NCBI RefSeq assembly: GCF_036543075.1 | Contig: NZ_JAZHPF010000037.1 | Location: forward strand, 1-19,238 | Direction of reading: 5' to 3' | Origin: Deinococcus sp. YIM 134068 | Lineage (GTDB): Bacteria; Deinococcota; Deinococci; Deinococcales; Deinococcaceae | Length of the DNA stretch: 19,238 bases | Shown here: one piece after another, positions 12,584 through 18,905 of the stretch | How the letters are laid out: each line of letters starts with the position of its first letter | Position numbering within the stretch: the stretch's first letter is position 1 | Notes under the pieces: model-generated | The model's database searches: none | Told to the model about the DNA's origin: nothing | The model's input: only the letters and a program-made list of their open reading frames with translations | Program-made: the position numbers and the translations under genes

Positions 12584-13341
12584 AGGACCGGCGCGCGTAC
12601 CACTGGCTGATCCTGGGGGGGACCGGATCGGGCAAGACGTTCACGGCTCGCCAGATCGTCAGGCAGTACGTGCGTAAGCCCGACTTCGTGGTGATCGTCA
12701 ACAGCTCCTCTCAACTTGCCGAGTTCGCCCGGCGGCGCGTCGTGGTGGACATGTCGGCCCTAGATCGGGACTGGACGCCCCGTGAACTGGCAGCCACCAT
12801 CCGGCAACACGGCGCGGTCCACTTCGAGGTCTCGCCCGGTGCCGATCCCAAGCGGCTGCAAGCCTGGATGGACGCCCTAGGGAATGCGTGCATGGCCCTC
12901 GGCAGACTGGGGACTGACCGCTGCCACGTCCTCCTGATCGTGGACGAGGCACAGAACTACCTCTCTCAAAAGGTGTTTGCGCGCGGGATGCGCCGCGTCT
13001 TCGCCGAGGGGCGAAAGTTCGGGGTGGACTGCCTCGCCATTACTCAGCAGCTCGCCGGGCAGGGCGGGGACATGATCGACATGACCGTGCGCCGCATGGT
13101 GTCCGTCCTCGTGGTGTGCCCGATGGACGAGGAGGCCGAACGTCAGCGCGTGATGCGGACGTGGCCCGAGCTGCGGGACCCCGGCATCCTCGCCTTCCCC
13201 GACCCCGCCACCGGTCGTCCTGGTGAGTACATGGTGCGCGACCGGGGCAGCCGTCGCGCCGTCCTGGTGCGCGTGGACAGTGCCGGACGCCGCTTCGCCG
13301 TGCCTCTGTCGGGCAGCCCGTCCCCCCCACGGGCCGCCTAA
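12580..13341 (+). CDS. Packaging ATPase, FtsK-HerA / A32-like
   Basis: A 253-aa P-loop ATPase. Walker A is GGTGSGKT at residues 13-20. Walker B is VLLIVDEAQ with D122 and E123. A downstream RKFGVDCLAITQQ provides the Gln sensor typical of the FtsK-HerA group. Length and motif spacing match the genome-packaging ATPases of internal-membrane viruses (PRD1 P9, P23-77 and relatives), which drive dsDNA into preformed capsids. Position a few small genes before the capsid pair is as in P23-77. Its start overlaps the previous stop. A plasmid-transfer HerA-like protein is the main alternative, but the context disfavours it. Confidence 0.9.
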   Translation: MKDRRAYHWLILGGTGSGKTFTARQIVRQYVRKPDFVVIVNSSSQLAEFARRRVVVDMSALDRDWTPRELAATIRQHGAVHFEVSPGADPKRLQAWMDALGNACMALGRLGTDRCHVLLIVDEAQNYLSQKVFARGMRRVFAEGRKFGVDCLAITQQLAGQGGDMIDMTVRRMVSVLVVCPMDEEAERQRVMRTWPELRDPGILAFPDPATGRPGEYMVRDRGSRRAVLVRVDSAGRRFAVPLSGSPSPPRAA

Positions 13342-13362
13342 CCCTTCGGAGGTAACACACCC

Positions 13363-13677
13363 ATGATTACGTCGAAAACACGAGACCTCATCCTCAAGAC
13401 CGCCCGGCGCCTGGCGGCCCAAGCTATCGAGCACGCGGCCAGCATCCCCGGCAATGTGTCCGGCGCGCAACGTGAAGCCGTCGCGGTGGACTACCTCGCG
13501 GAGCGTGTCGCGGAGGAGGTCGAGGAGCGTGACCACCTGCTGCCTATCCTCGGCCTCTACATGGACCTGCTGCCCGTGAACACGGCCCAACGCCGTGCTG
13601 AGCGCGTGATCCTGACCGCCTTTGTTCGGCAGGTGTACGCCGCACGCGAACTCCAGGCGCTCGAACAGGCGGCGTAG
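13363..13677 (+). CDS. Small helical protein after ATPase
   Basis: A 104-aa protein with one of the best ribosome sites in the window (GGAGGTAA before ATG 13363). Predicted all-helical: LKTARRLAAQAIEHAAS, QREAVAVDYLAERVAEEVEE and RAERVILTAFVRQVYAARE. No membrane segment. There is a faint resemblance in the middle to phage holin superfamily 6 helices, but the required hydrophobic segment is absent, so I do not call it a holin. Likely a minor capsid or assembly protein (inference). Confidence 0.65.
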   Translation: MITSKTRDLILKTARRLAAQAIEHAASIPGNVSGAQREAVAVDYLAERVAEEVEERDHLLPILGLYMDLLPVNTAQRRAERVILTAFVRQVYAARELQALEQAA

Positions 13678-13884
13678 ATGGCCCGGCATTCCGTCACCTA
13701 CAGCAGCCGGGAGGCGGCGGCCAAGCAGGCGGAGAAGCTGCGGGACACCTTCGTTTCCGTCGTGGTGTTCCCCATCGGCGGCAAGTTCGGCGACAAGAAC
13801 CACAAGGGCCGCTGGGGCATCGCCTACGACGACAAGCACCGCCGCACCGAGAAACAGCGTGAAGCACGCGCGAGAAGGAAGTGA
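13678..13884 (+). CDS. Small basic hypothetical protein
   Basis: A 68-aa protein whose ATG directly follows the previous TAG. An N-terminal helix (SREAAAKQAEKLRDTF) leads into VSVVVFPIGGKFGDKNHKGR and WGIAY, then a strongly basic C-terminus (KQREARARRK). It looks like a small alpha/beta unit that may contact nucleic acid. No motif is recognised. The tight fit between coupled neighbours supports coding. Confidence 0.55.
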   Translation: MARHSVTYSSREAAAKQAEKLRDTFVSVVVFPIGGKFGDKNHKGRWGIAYDDKHRRTEKQREARARRK

Positions 13885-13886
13885 CC

Positions 13887-14279
13887 ATGAACAAGAGTCA
13901 GCTCATCAGCCCCCCGGATGGAAACGTCCTCGAAACCCTCACCGACCCCCGCGTGCTCGCCACGGCGGGCGGCGTGGCCGCTTACGCCTACGGCGAGAAG
14001 GCGCTCTACAAGTCGGCCCGCAACCTCTTCGGCATCGCCAGCGCGGGCGAGGGCGGGAAGGTCGTGTACTACGCCGTCAAGGCTGACGGGACCGCCGACA
14101 CCTCGGCGACCGCTCCCCAGTTCGGCACCAACCGTAACGTGGCCCGCGCGGTCGGGATCGTCGGCTCCGTCGCCCTGATCGAGTACAGCAACTCCGCGCC
14201 GATGCAATACGCCCTCTTGGGCGGCGCGTCCGTGCTCCTGACGCACATGCTTCAGGACGTTATCCCTGGCCTGCGCTGA
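13887..14279 (+). CDS. Two-TM virion protein preceding capsid genes
   Basis: A 130-aa protein. ATG 13887 has AAGGA eight bases upstream; a GTG six bases earlier is possible. Hydrophobic segments lie at residues about 24-35, 86-100 and 107-122, the last two (ARAVGIVGSVALIE; MQYALLGGASVLLTH) most like membrane spans. By position it corresponds to the minor protein gene just before the small capsid gene in P23-77 (family memory). Probably a membrane or vertex protein of the virion. Confidence 0.65.
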   Translation: MNKSQLISPPDGNVLETLTDPRVLATAGGVAAYAYGEKALYKSARNLFGIASAGEGGKVVYYAVKADGTADTSATAPQFGTNRNVARAVGIVGSVALIEYSNSAPMQYALLGGASVLLTHMLQDVIPGLR

Positions 14280-14323
14280 CCCTGGCCCTTCGCCCTCTCT
14301 CCGCACATAACTCAGAGGTAATC

Positions 14324-14806
14324 ATGAAGACGACCACCATCAGCAACCAGAGCGCCCCCGAAATCGTCACCCTGCGCGAGAACGTACCCGGCGTGGCGAC
14401 CCCGATCAAGACGGTTCGCGTGCCGGACGGCGCGCAGTACACCTTGCCCAACGTGACCGTGGTGCAGGGGTCCGTCATCAACGGGGCCGTGATCGTGGCC
14501 GAGTTCCGCAACAGCGCGGGCGAGACCATCCGCGACGGCTCGCTCCTCGTCGGCTACCGGACGACCGCCGCCGAGTTCACGACCCAGGTGCGCGCCATCC
14601 CCCTCACGACCTGGGCCGACCTGACCACCACCCAGCAGAAGAACGCGCAGTACCGGGGCGCTCTCGCGCAGGCCTGCGACCTGAACGTGGGGCCGAGCCT
14701 CACCATCAAGAACCGCGCGGCCCTGGTGTTCTCGGTCGAGTCCTCGGAGGTCGTGGACTGGGATCAGAGCTACCTCGAAATCACCGTGGAAGAGGTGAAC
14801 GGCTGA
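14324..14806 (+). CDS. Putative small major capsid protein (single beta-barrel)
   Basis: A 160-aa protein with a strong ribosome site (AGAGGTAA before ATG 14324). Alternating hydrophobic strands run through its length (VRVPDGAQYTLPNVTVVQGS; GAVIVAEFRNSAG; SLTIKNRAALVFSVESSEVV; YLEITVEEV). There is no membrane segment and no enzyme motif, as expected for a single jelly roll. Size and place next to a 252-aa beta-rich protein and after the ATPase match P23-77 VP16/VP17 (about 170 and 290 residues, from memory). The identification is by architecture, not sequence search. A fold prediction would settle it. Confidence 0.65.
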   Translation: MKTTTISNQSAPEIVTLRENVPGVATPIKTVRVPDGAQYTLPNVTVVQGSVINGAVIVAEFRNSAGETIRDGSLLVGYRTTAAEFTTQVRAIPLTTWADLTTTQQKNAQYRGALAQACDLNVGPSLTIKNRAALVFSVESSEVVDWDQSYLEITVEEVNG

Positions 14807-15564
14807 TGTACACGACTCTGAGCCAGCCGCGCCGCATGGCGCTCACGGCGGCCCTCCTGGTGAGCGTGGCCGCTACGCCGATCCCCGGCAACGATTCGGA
14901 CGTGGCGACGTTCCGCGTGCCGGACGGTTCCATTCTGACGCTGCTTCACGACCAGCCCATGCGCCTCTTCCTCCAGGCTCGCCGGGAAGTCGGGCGCGTG
15001 GCTGGAGCGGCGGGGTCCAACGTGAACGTGGTCGTACAGGTCAACGTGGACGGGTGCAAACTCGTCAGGACGACCCGTGCGGACCGCGCGTTCCCGGCCA
15101 CCAGTCACCCCGACGTGATCGCCTACACCCTCGTTACCGGTGGGACCTGGCAACCCGCCCGCGTCATGGCCGTGGACTGGTCAACCGGTGCCGTGACGGT
15201 CGAGACGCCCAACAACGCGGGCAAGGTGCGCGTCTACTACACGTTCGGGGACGGTGAAATTAGCATCCGTGCGGGCCGCCCCTTCGGGTCGAGCGGCGGT
15301 TACATCCAGCTCTACCGGACGAGCGCCCGCAGCCTCCACGAGACGGACCAGACCGACCGGGACGCGGCCCCCTTCGCGGCGCGCACCCCGCAACCGATCC
15401 CGCAGAACTTCACCCTGTCGCTCGCTGTCCGCGCGTCGAGCGCCGTCTTCATGGATGGCCTCGCGCGGCACGAGGTCAGCATCCCGGCAACAGAAACCGC
15501 CGTGCAGGTCACGAACGCGGTCATGTTGGCGGAGCTGGCAGAGCGTCAGCTCAAGGGGGTGTGA
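14806..15564 (+). CDS. Putative large major capsid protein (single beta-barrel)
   Basis: A 252-aa protein coupled to the small capsid gene by a TGATG overlap, which would hold the two products in fixed ratio. Beta-rich throughout: ATFRVPDGSILTLLHDQPMR, NVNVVVQVNVDG, AVTVETPNNAGKVRVYYTFG and ISIRAGRPFGSSGGYIQLYR. FRVPDGSILTL echoes VRVPDGAQYTL in the small partner, suggesting that the pair arose from a common ancestor. The N-terminus is hydrophobic and the C-terminus helical (VTNAVMLAELAERQLKG). Assigned by order and size to the VP17-like large capsid protein. Confidence 0.65.
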   Translation: MYTTLSQPRRMALTAALLVSVAATPIPGNDSDVATFRVPDGSILTLLHDQPMRLFLQARREVGRVAGAAGSNVNVVVQVNVDGCKLVRTTRADRAFPATSHPDVIAYTLVTGGTWQPARVMAVDWSTGAVTVETPNNAGKVRVYYTFGDGEISIRAGRPFGSSGGYIQLYRTSARSLHETDQTDRDAAPFAARTPQPIPQNFTLSLAVRASSAVFMDGLARHEVSIPATETAVQVTNAVMLAELAERQLKGV

Positions 15565-15839
15565 CCGTGGTCGCCGACTACGTGGGCGTGGCGAACCTCG
15601 TTACAGGCGTTGTCACGGGCATTGGGAACGTCGTCAACCCCTACATCTATACCGATCAGGAGAAGGCGACGGACGGTCTCACGGGGGCGCAGCTCGCCAA
15701 CCAACAGAACGCCATCAACGCGGAAGTGACCATCACGCAGGCACGCGAGGAGACCACCCAGAAGGCCATCACCTACGGCCTCGCGGGCATTCTCGGCGTG
15801 AGCTGTGTCTACCTGGCCTCGCGGCTGATCGGGAAGTGA
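15561..15839 (+). CDS. Small membrane protein following capsid genes
   Basis: A 92-aa protein starting at GTG 15561, which overlaps the capsid stop (a GTG six bases later is also possible). The N-terminal 27 residues are hydrophobic (VGVANLVTGVVTGIGNVV), the middle is a Gln/Glu/Thr-rich helix (LANQQNAINAEVTITQAREE), and residues 69-89 form a membrane span (AITYGLAGILGVSCVYLASR). It begins a run of single-TM proteins likely to sit in the virion membrane. No family is recognised. Confidence 0.65.
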   Translation: MTVVADYVGVANLVTGVVTGIGNVVNPYIYTDQEKATDGLTGAQLANQQNAINAEVTITQAREETTQKAITYGLAGILGVSCVYLASRLIGK

Positions 15840-15843
15840 GCGC

Positions 15844-16125
15844 GTGGACGCCAAAACGGTAATTGGCGTCCTCGTGGGCACGGCGGGCGTCGTGGGTGCG
15901 GCGCTCGTCATGCTCTCGGGGAGCCAGCGCACCACGACCCCGACCGGCGCGGCCTCCGGAGCTGCCCCCCCGGCGGGCGTGGCGCTCGCCGTGGACGGCG
16001 GCACGGTCGTCAACGTCGGCATGGTCTCCACCATCCCGACCGCGAAGGGGTACGACACGGGCGCGGTGGACTACACGTACAACCGGGACGGCTGGGACAC
16101 CGTGCTCATCGGGGTGAAAGCATGA
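15844..16125 (+). CDS. Single-TM virion protein candidate
   Basis: A 93-aa protein from GTG 15844, four bases after the previous stop. Membrane segment at residues 5-24 (TVIGVLVGTAGVVGAALVM), a Thr/Pro/Ala-rich linker, then a beta-rich outer part (VALAVDGGTVVNVGMVSTIP; YTYNRDGWDTVLIGVKA). The layout of N-terminal anchor plus short linker plus small domain is shared by its downstream neighbours. The stop overlaps the next start (ATGA). Confidence 0.65.
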   Translation: MDAKTVIGVLVGTAGVVGAALVMLSGSQRTTTPTGAASGAAPPAGVALAVDGGTVVNVGMVSTIPTAKGYDTGAVDYTYNRDGWDTVLIGVKA

Positions 16126-16748
16126 AGCTAGACCTACAGGTGCGCGACGTGGCCCTGCTCGGGGCCGTGGCGTTAGGCGGCCTCCTCGCGTGGCGCGAGT
16201 GGGACAAGGTGCAGGACGCGCAATCGGGCACCGCCGCCGCAAGCGGGCAGCTCGCGCAACAGCCCACGGCGTCCGGCATCCTGCCCGGCATCGCGCAACT
16301 TCTCCCCACGGGCAGCACGGCGGCCCCGGCGTCCGGCGCGGCCACCGTCGCAGACCTGGCCGCCGTGAACAAGCAGAACCAGATCGACACCCTCCGGCGT
16401 GATCTGGCGCGGATCAACAACGACATCGATGTGCTCGTGGTGCAGGCGTCCACCATCAAGGCCAAGACTCCCACCCCCGAGTTTCGCAAGGCCGTGATTG
16501 ACGACGTGTGGGCGCAGTGCAAGGCGCAACACCGCGTCTTCCCAACGACCCAATGTATCCAGGCGGGCACAGCCGAAAAGGCGGAGGCCGCCGTGGCACC
16601 CCGTTGGGCTGAGCGCATCGCCCTCGAACTCCAGCCGGTGCAAGCGCAGCTCTCCCGCCTCGGGGCCGAGCAGGCGTCCACCGTCCGCAACCTGGCCGCG
16701 CTGGGCTACACCGTGCCCACGACGGACCTCAAGAAAGCGAGCGTGTGA
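16122..16748 (+). CDS. Membrane-anchored coiled-coil virion protein
   Basis: A 208-aa protein. Membrane segment at residues 9-23 (DVALLGAVALGGLLAW), a Gln/Ala/Ser-rich linker to about residue 75, a helix of coiled-coil character (VADLAAVNKQNQIDTLRRDL, ARINNDIDVLVVQAS), then a helical domain with two Cys (WAQCKAQHRVFPTTQC) that could form a disulfide, and a final long helix. Likely the largest stalk-like membrane protein of the operon. No family is recognised. Confidence 0.65.
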   Translation: MKLDLQVRDVALLGAVALGGLLAWREWDKVQDAQSGTAAASGQLAQQPTASGILPGIAQLLPTGSTAAPASGAATVADLAAVNKQNQIDTLRRDLARINNDIDVLVVQASTIKAKTPTPEFRKAVIDDVWAQCKAQHRVFPTTQCIQAGTAEKAEAAVAPRWAERIALELQPVQAQLSRLGAEQASTVRNLAALGYTVPTTDLKKASV

Positions 16749-16750
16749 AC

Positions 16751-17026
16751 ATGAGCAAGAAGAAGAAGAACGACGGCACCGTGTCCCTCGTGGGTTTCGC
16801 CGTGGTGGGCCTCCTCGCTGTGGGCGGCGTCATGGCGTGGCGCAAGCAGCAGGAGACCATGCCCGCCGGAAGCGCGGAGCCGGAGACGACCACGACGACG
16901 GACACGACCGCCGCCGGTACGACCGTCGGAAACACGATTCAGTTCGGCGTGAACGCGGGCCTGTACTACCCCATCGCTTCCCCCAGTTTCACGACCTACT
17001 ACGGGCAGCGGTCCGGCGGTCTGTAA
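16751..17026 (+). CDS. Single-TM virion protein, tandem paralogue 1
   Basis: A 91-aa protein from ATG 16751. It begins with a Lys-rich head (SKKKKNDGT), then a membrane segment at 11-30 (VSLVGFAVVGLLAVGGVMAW), RKQQ, a Thr-rich linker (TTTTTDTTAAGTTVG), and an aromatic tail starting TIQFGVNAGLYYPIAS. The same order and many identical residues occur in the next gene, so the two arose by duplication. The stop shares a base with the next ATG (TAATG). Confidence 0.7.
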   Translation: MSKKKKNDGTVSLVGFAVVGLLAVGGVMAWRKQQETMPAGSAEPETTTTTDTTAAGTTVGNTIQFGVNAGLYYPIASPSFTTYYGQRSGGL

Positions 17027-17439
17027 TGGGCAAGCGGCGCACGTCCTCGGACAGCCTGCCTCTCCTCGGCTTCGGCGTGGTGGGCCTCCTCGCCCTCGGG
17101 GGCGTCGTGGCCTACCGTCGCCAGCAGGGCACTCCCTCCATCGCCTCCAGCGGGAACAAGACGACCACCACCACGACCACGGCCCCCACGAGTACGACGG
17201 TGGGAAGCAGCATTCAGTTCGGCGTAGACGCCTCCCGTTACTACCCTGTCGCCTCCTCCAGCTTTGGGAGCTTCAGCAGCTACTACGGGGGATCAACCGG
17301 CCTGGAGGTCCTGGCCGGGAGCGGCACCGACACGCCCACGTCCTCCAGTGACGCAAGCCCGACTCAGACGGCGAAATACGGTGTGAACTACGTCGAGCAG
17401 TTCAATCAGTTCATGCAGCAGAATCCGGGGACGCCCTAA
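17026..17439 (+). CDS. Single-TM virion protein, tandem paralogue 2
   Basis: A 137-aa protein from ATG 17026; the frame is open upstream, but the TAATG overlap and the match to its paralogue fix the start. Basic head (GKRRTSSDS), membrane segment at 11-30 (LLGFGVVGLLALGGVVAY), RRQQ, Thr-rich linker, SIQFGVDASRYYPVAS. It then extends about 50 residues beyond its paralogue with a Ser/Thr-rich part and an end rich in Gln/Asn/Phe (EQFNQFMQQNPGTP). Probably a virion membrane or vertex protein. Confidence 0.7.
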   Translation: MGKRRTSSDSLPLLGFGVVGLLALGGVVAYRRQQGTPSIASSGNKTTTTTTTAPTSTTVGSSIQFGVDASRYYPVASSSFGSFSSYYGGSTGLEVLAGSGTDTPTSSSDASPTQTAKYGVNYVEQFNQFMQQNPGTP

Positions 17440-18077
17440 TGTCCCGGCGGCGCAAGTCGTCGGACACCCTCAGCGGTGGTGACCTCCTGACATGGGCGCT
17501 CGTCCTGGGCGTGGGCAGCCTGGCCGCGTGGAAGGGCGTCCAAGAGCTGCGGGAGCTGAAGGCGGCTCAGACGGGCACGACGACCGGCACGACCGTCAGC
17601 GGCACGGGAAGCGCGGGCTACACCCTGCCCGTCCAGCAACCCATTACGACCGGCGGCGCGGTCGTCCCCACCACCACGGCGACGGTCGTAGGTGTGGCGG
17701 CTACCTCCCCCGCCGTCGTGGCCGCCATAGAGACGGCAGTGAGCATCCCCATCGTGACGCCGGTTCTCGTTGAGCAGCCCGTCGTCACGGCCCCCCGGCT
17801 GACCCTGGACATGGGCATGGGCAGCGGCGGCACGTCGGGCGGCGGGACCATGTGGGCAGGCGGGACGCCCCCCTCAGTCTTCGATGAAACGCTAGGCGGT
17901 CCTCGTCCCGTGTCCCCTGCCGTCCCGGCCCTCATCCAGCGGCCCACCGTCGAGGTCGTGGCCGGGATCGTCGCCAAGCTTCCCACGGTGCCCATCATCA
18001 AGACGCCCACAATCCAGCCCGTCACGCCTCAGCCTGCCGTCGAGCGAGAAATCCCGTGGATTGAGAGGCAGGGGTGA
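17439..18077 (+). CDS. Single-TM protein with long Thr/Val/Pro ectodomain
   Basis: A 212-aa protein from ATG 17439 (TAATG overlap). Its head SRRRKSSDTL closely follows that of the preceding gene (GKRRTSSDSL), indicating shared origin of the N-terminus. A membrane segment at about 16-31 (LLTWALVLGVGSLAAW) leads to a long region of Thr, Val, Gly and Pro (residues 45-212) with no enzyme motif, suggesting an extended rod or flexible spike. No family is recognised. Confidence 0.65.
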   Translation: MSRRRKSSDTLSGGDLLTWALVLGVGSLAAWKGVQELRELKAAQTGTTTGTTVSGTGSAGYTLPVQQPITTGGAVVPTTTATVVGVAATSPAVVAAIETAVSIPIVTPVLVEQPVVTAPRLTLDMGMGSGGTSGGGTMWAGGTPPSVFDETLGGPRPVSPAVPALIQRPTVEVVAGIVAKLPTVPIIKTPTIQPVTPQPAVEREIPWIERQG

Positions 18078-18286
18078 AGCGGGCACCTGAACAGACGGCC
18101 CCGGCCCTCATCCGTACCGGCGTCTACACCGCGCTTGGGGGTGCCCTCCTCGCGGGCGCGGTGGGCCTGGTCGTCGTGGCGCTCAATCCACCCCCGAAGG
18201 TCGCCAGCTCCAGCGCGGGCGGCTGTGGGTGTGGCTGCTCGGGCACCACGAGCGCGGCGGCGAAGGCCGCGAAGGTGTACGGATGA
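18074..18286 (+). CDS. Small TM protein with Cys-rich tail
   Basis: A 70-aa protein from a GTG overlapping the previous stop (GTGA). Membrane segment at residues 17-37 (VYTALGGALLAGAVGLVVVA), then a short Ser-rich piece and GGCGCGCSG, four Cys alternating with Gly, followed by an Ala/Lys tail. The Cys cluster recalls the CPC repeats of the protein at 12131. Metal binding or disulfide cross-linking in the virion is possible but unproven. Confidence 0.6.
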   Translation: MKRAPEQTAPALIRTGVYTALGGALLAGAVGLVVVALNPPPKVASSSAGGCGCGCSGTTSAAAKAAKVYG

Positions 18287-18295
18287 AGGAGAAGC

Positions 18296-18544
18296 ATGAA
18301 AACAGACCTAAACGCCGTCCTAGCGGCTGTGGTTGTGGTTGCAACGGTGCTCGTGTTCCTGCTGCTGGGTGTGAAGACCTACACCCACGGCACAGGGCTG
18401 GACGCCGGATGGGGCGGCGTGTTCCTGCTCGTGTTCGGGGCGGTCGTGGGCCGTCTGCGGGCGCACGAAAAGCAGAAGGCAGCCGACGCGCAACAGGCAC
18501 AGCCGCCGCCCGCCGTCGAGGGGGTAGCCAGTGAATCCAACTAG
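18296..18544 (+). CDS. Two-TM small protein, holin candidate
   Basis: An 82-aa protein with a clear ribosome site (AAGGAG before ATG 18296). Two membrane segments, at residues 7-26 (AVLAAVVVVATVLVFLLLGV) and 39-53 (WGGVFLLVFGAVVGR), with a short loop, then a charged C-terminus (RAHEKQKAADAQQ). Size, two spans and charged tail fit class II holins, which release or activate lytic enzymes at the end of infection. Equally it could be another virion membrane protein; no sequence match to a holin family is claimed. Confidence 0.6.
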   Translation: MKTDLNAVLAAVVVVATVLVFLLLGVKTYTHGTGLDAGWGGVFLLVFGAVVGRLRAHEKQKAADAQQAQPPPAVEGVASESN

Positions 18545-18905
18545 AACTCAGGCCGTGGCCGTGCTGCTGCTGTGCGGGATGTTCTTCTGCCTCGCGGTTA
18601 TGAGCGCCGACATGTACGACGCCGTTCTCACCGCCGCGCGGGCTGTGATCCTCGTCTACAGCGCACAAAAAGCGGTCGAACTCCTGTACGGCACCATGAC
18701 GGACGCCGAAGATTTCCTGGCGGGTGTGGGGGGTCTCCTCTACACCTGCGGGATCGTCGGGGAGCTGGCCGGTGCGCCGCACGTTAACGGGCGGGACCTT
18801 GACTTCCTGGTGCGTGCGGTCGGGGGGGCGTTCCTCGTGCTCCCCCTGGTGCTCTCCAGCCTGCCTCGGCCTGTCCGGCGCTCGCTGGGCCTGGAGGCCT
18901 GCTGA
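18531..18905 (+). CDS. Polytopic small membrane protein
   Basis: A 124-aa protein from GTG 18531, overlapping the previous gene by 14 bases. Hydrophobic segments lie at residues about 8-25, 33-52, 62-79 and 93-111, so three or four membrane spans, with a basic C-terminal end (RPVRRSLG). It is the only clearly polytopic protein in the operon. With the preceding gene it could form a holin/partner pair, or be an inner-membrane assembly factor. The stop shares bases with the next ATG (TGATG). Confidence 0.6.
   Translation: MNPTRTQAVAVLLLCGMFFCLAVMSADMYDAVLTAARAVILVYSAQKAVELLYGTMTDAEDFLAGVGGLLYTCGIVGELAGAPHVNGRDLDFLVRAVGGAFLVLPLVLSSLPRPVRRSLGLEAC

Noticed and set aside
13363..13677. Holin superfamily 6 assignment
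   Set aside because: There is a faint helical resemblance, but no hydrophobic membrane segment.
12877..13839. Long antisense ORF of 320 codons
   Set aside because: It lies opposite the packaging ATPase and two following genes, with His/Gly/Ala-rich low-information sequence. It is a shadow ORF.
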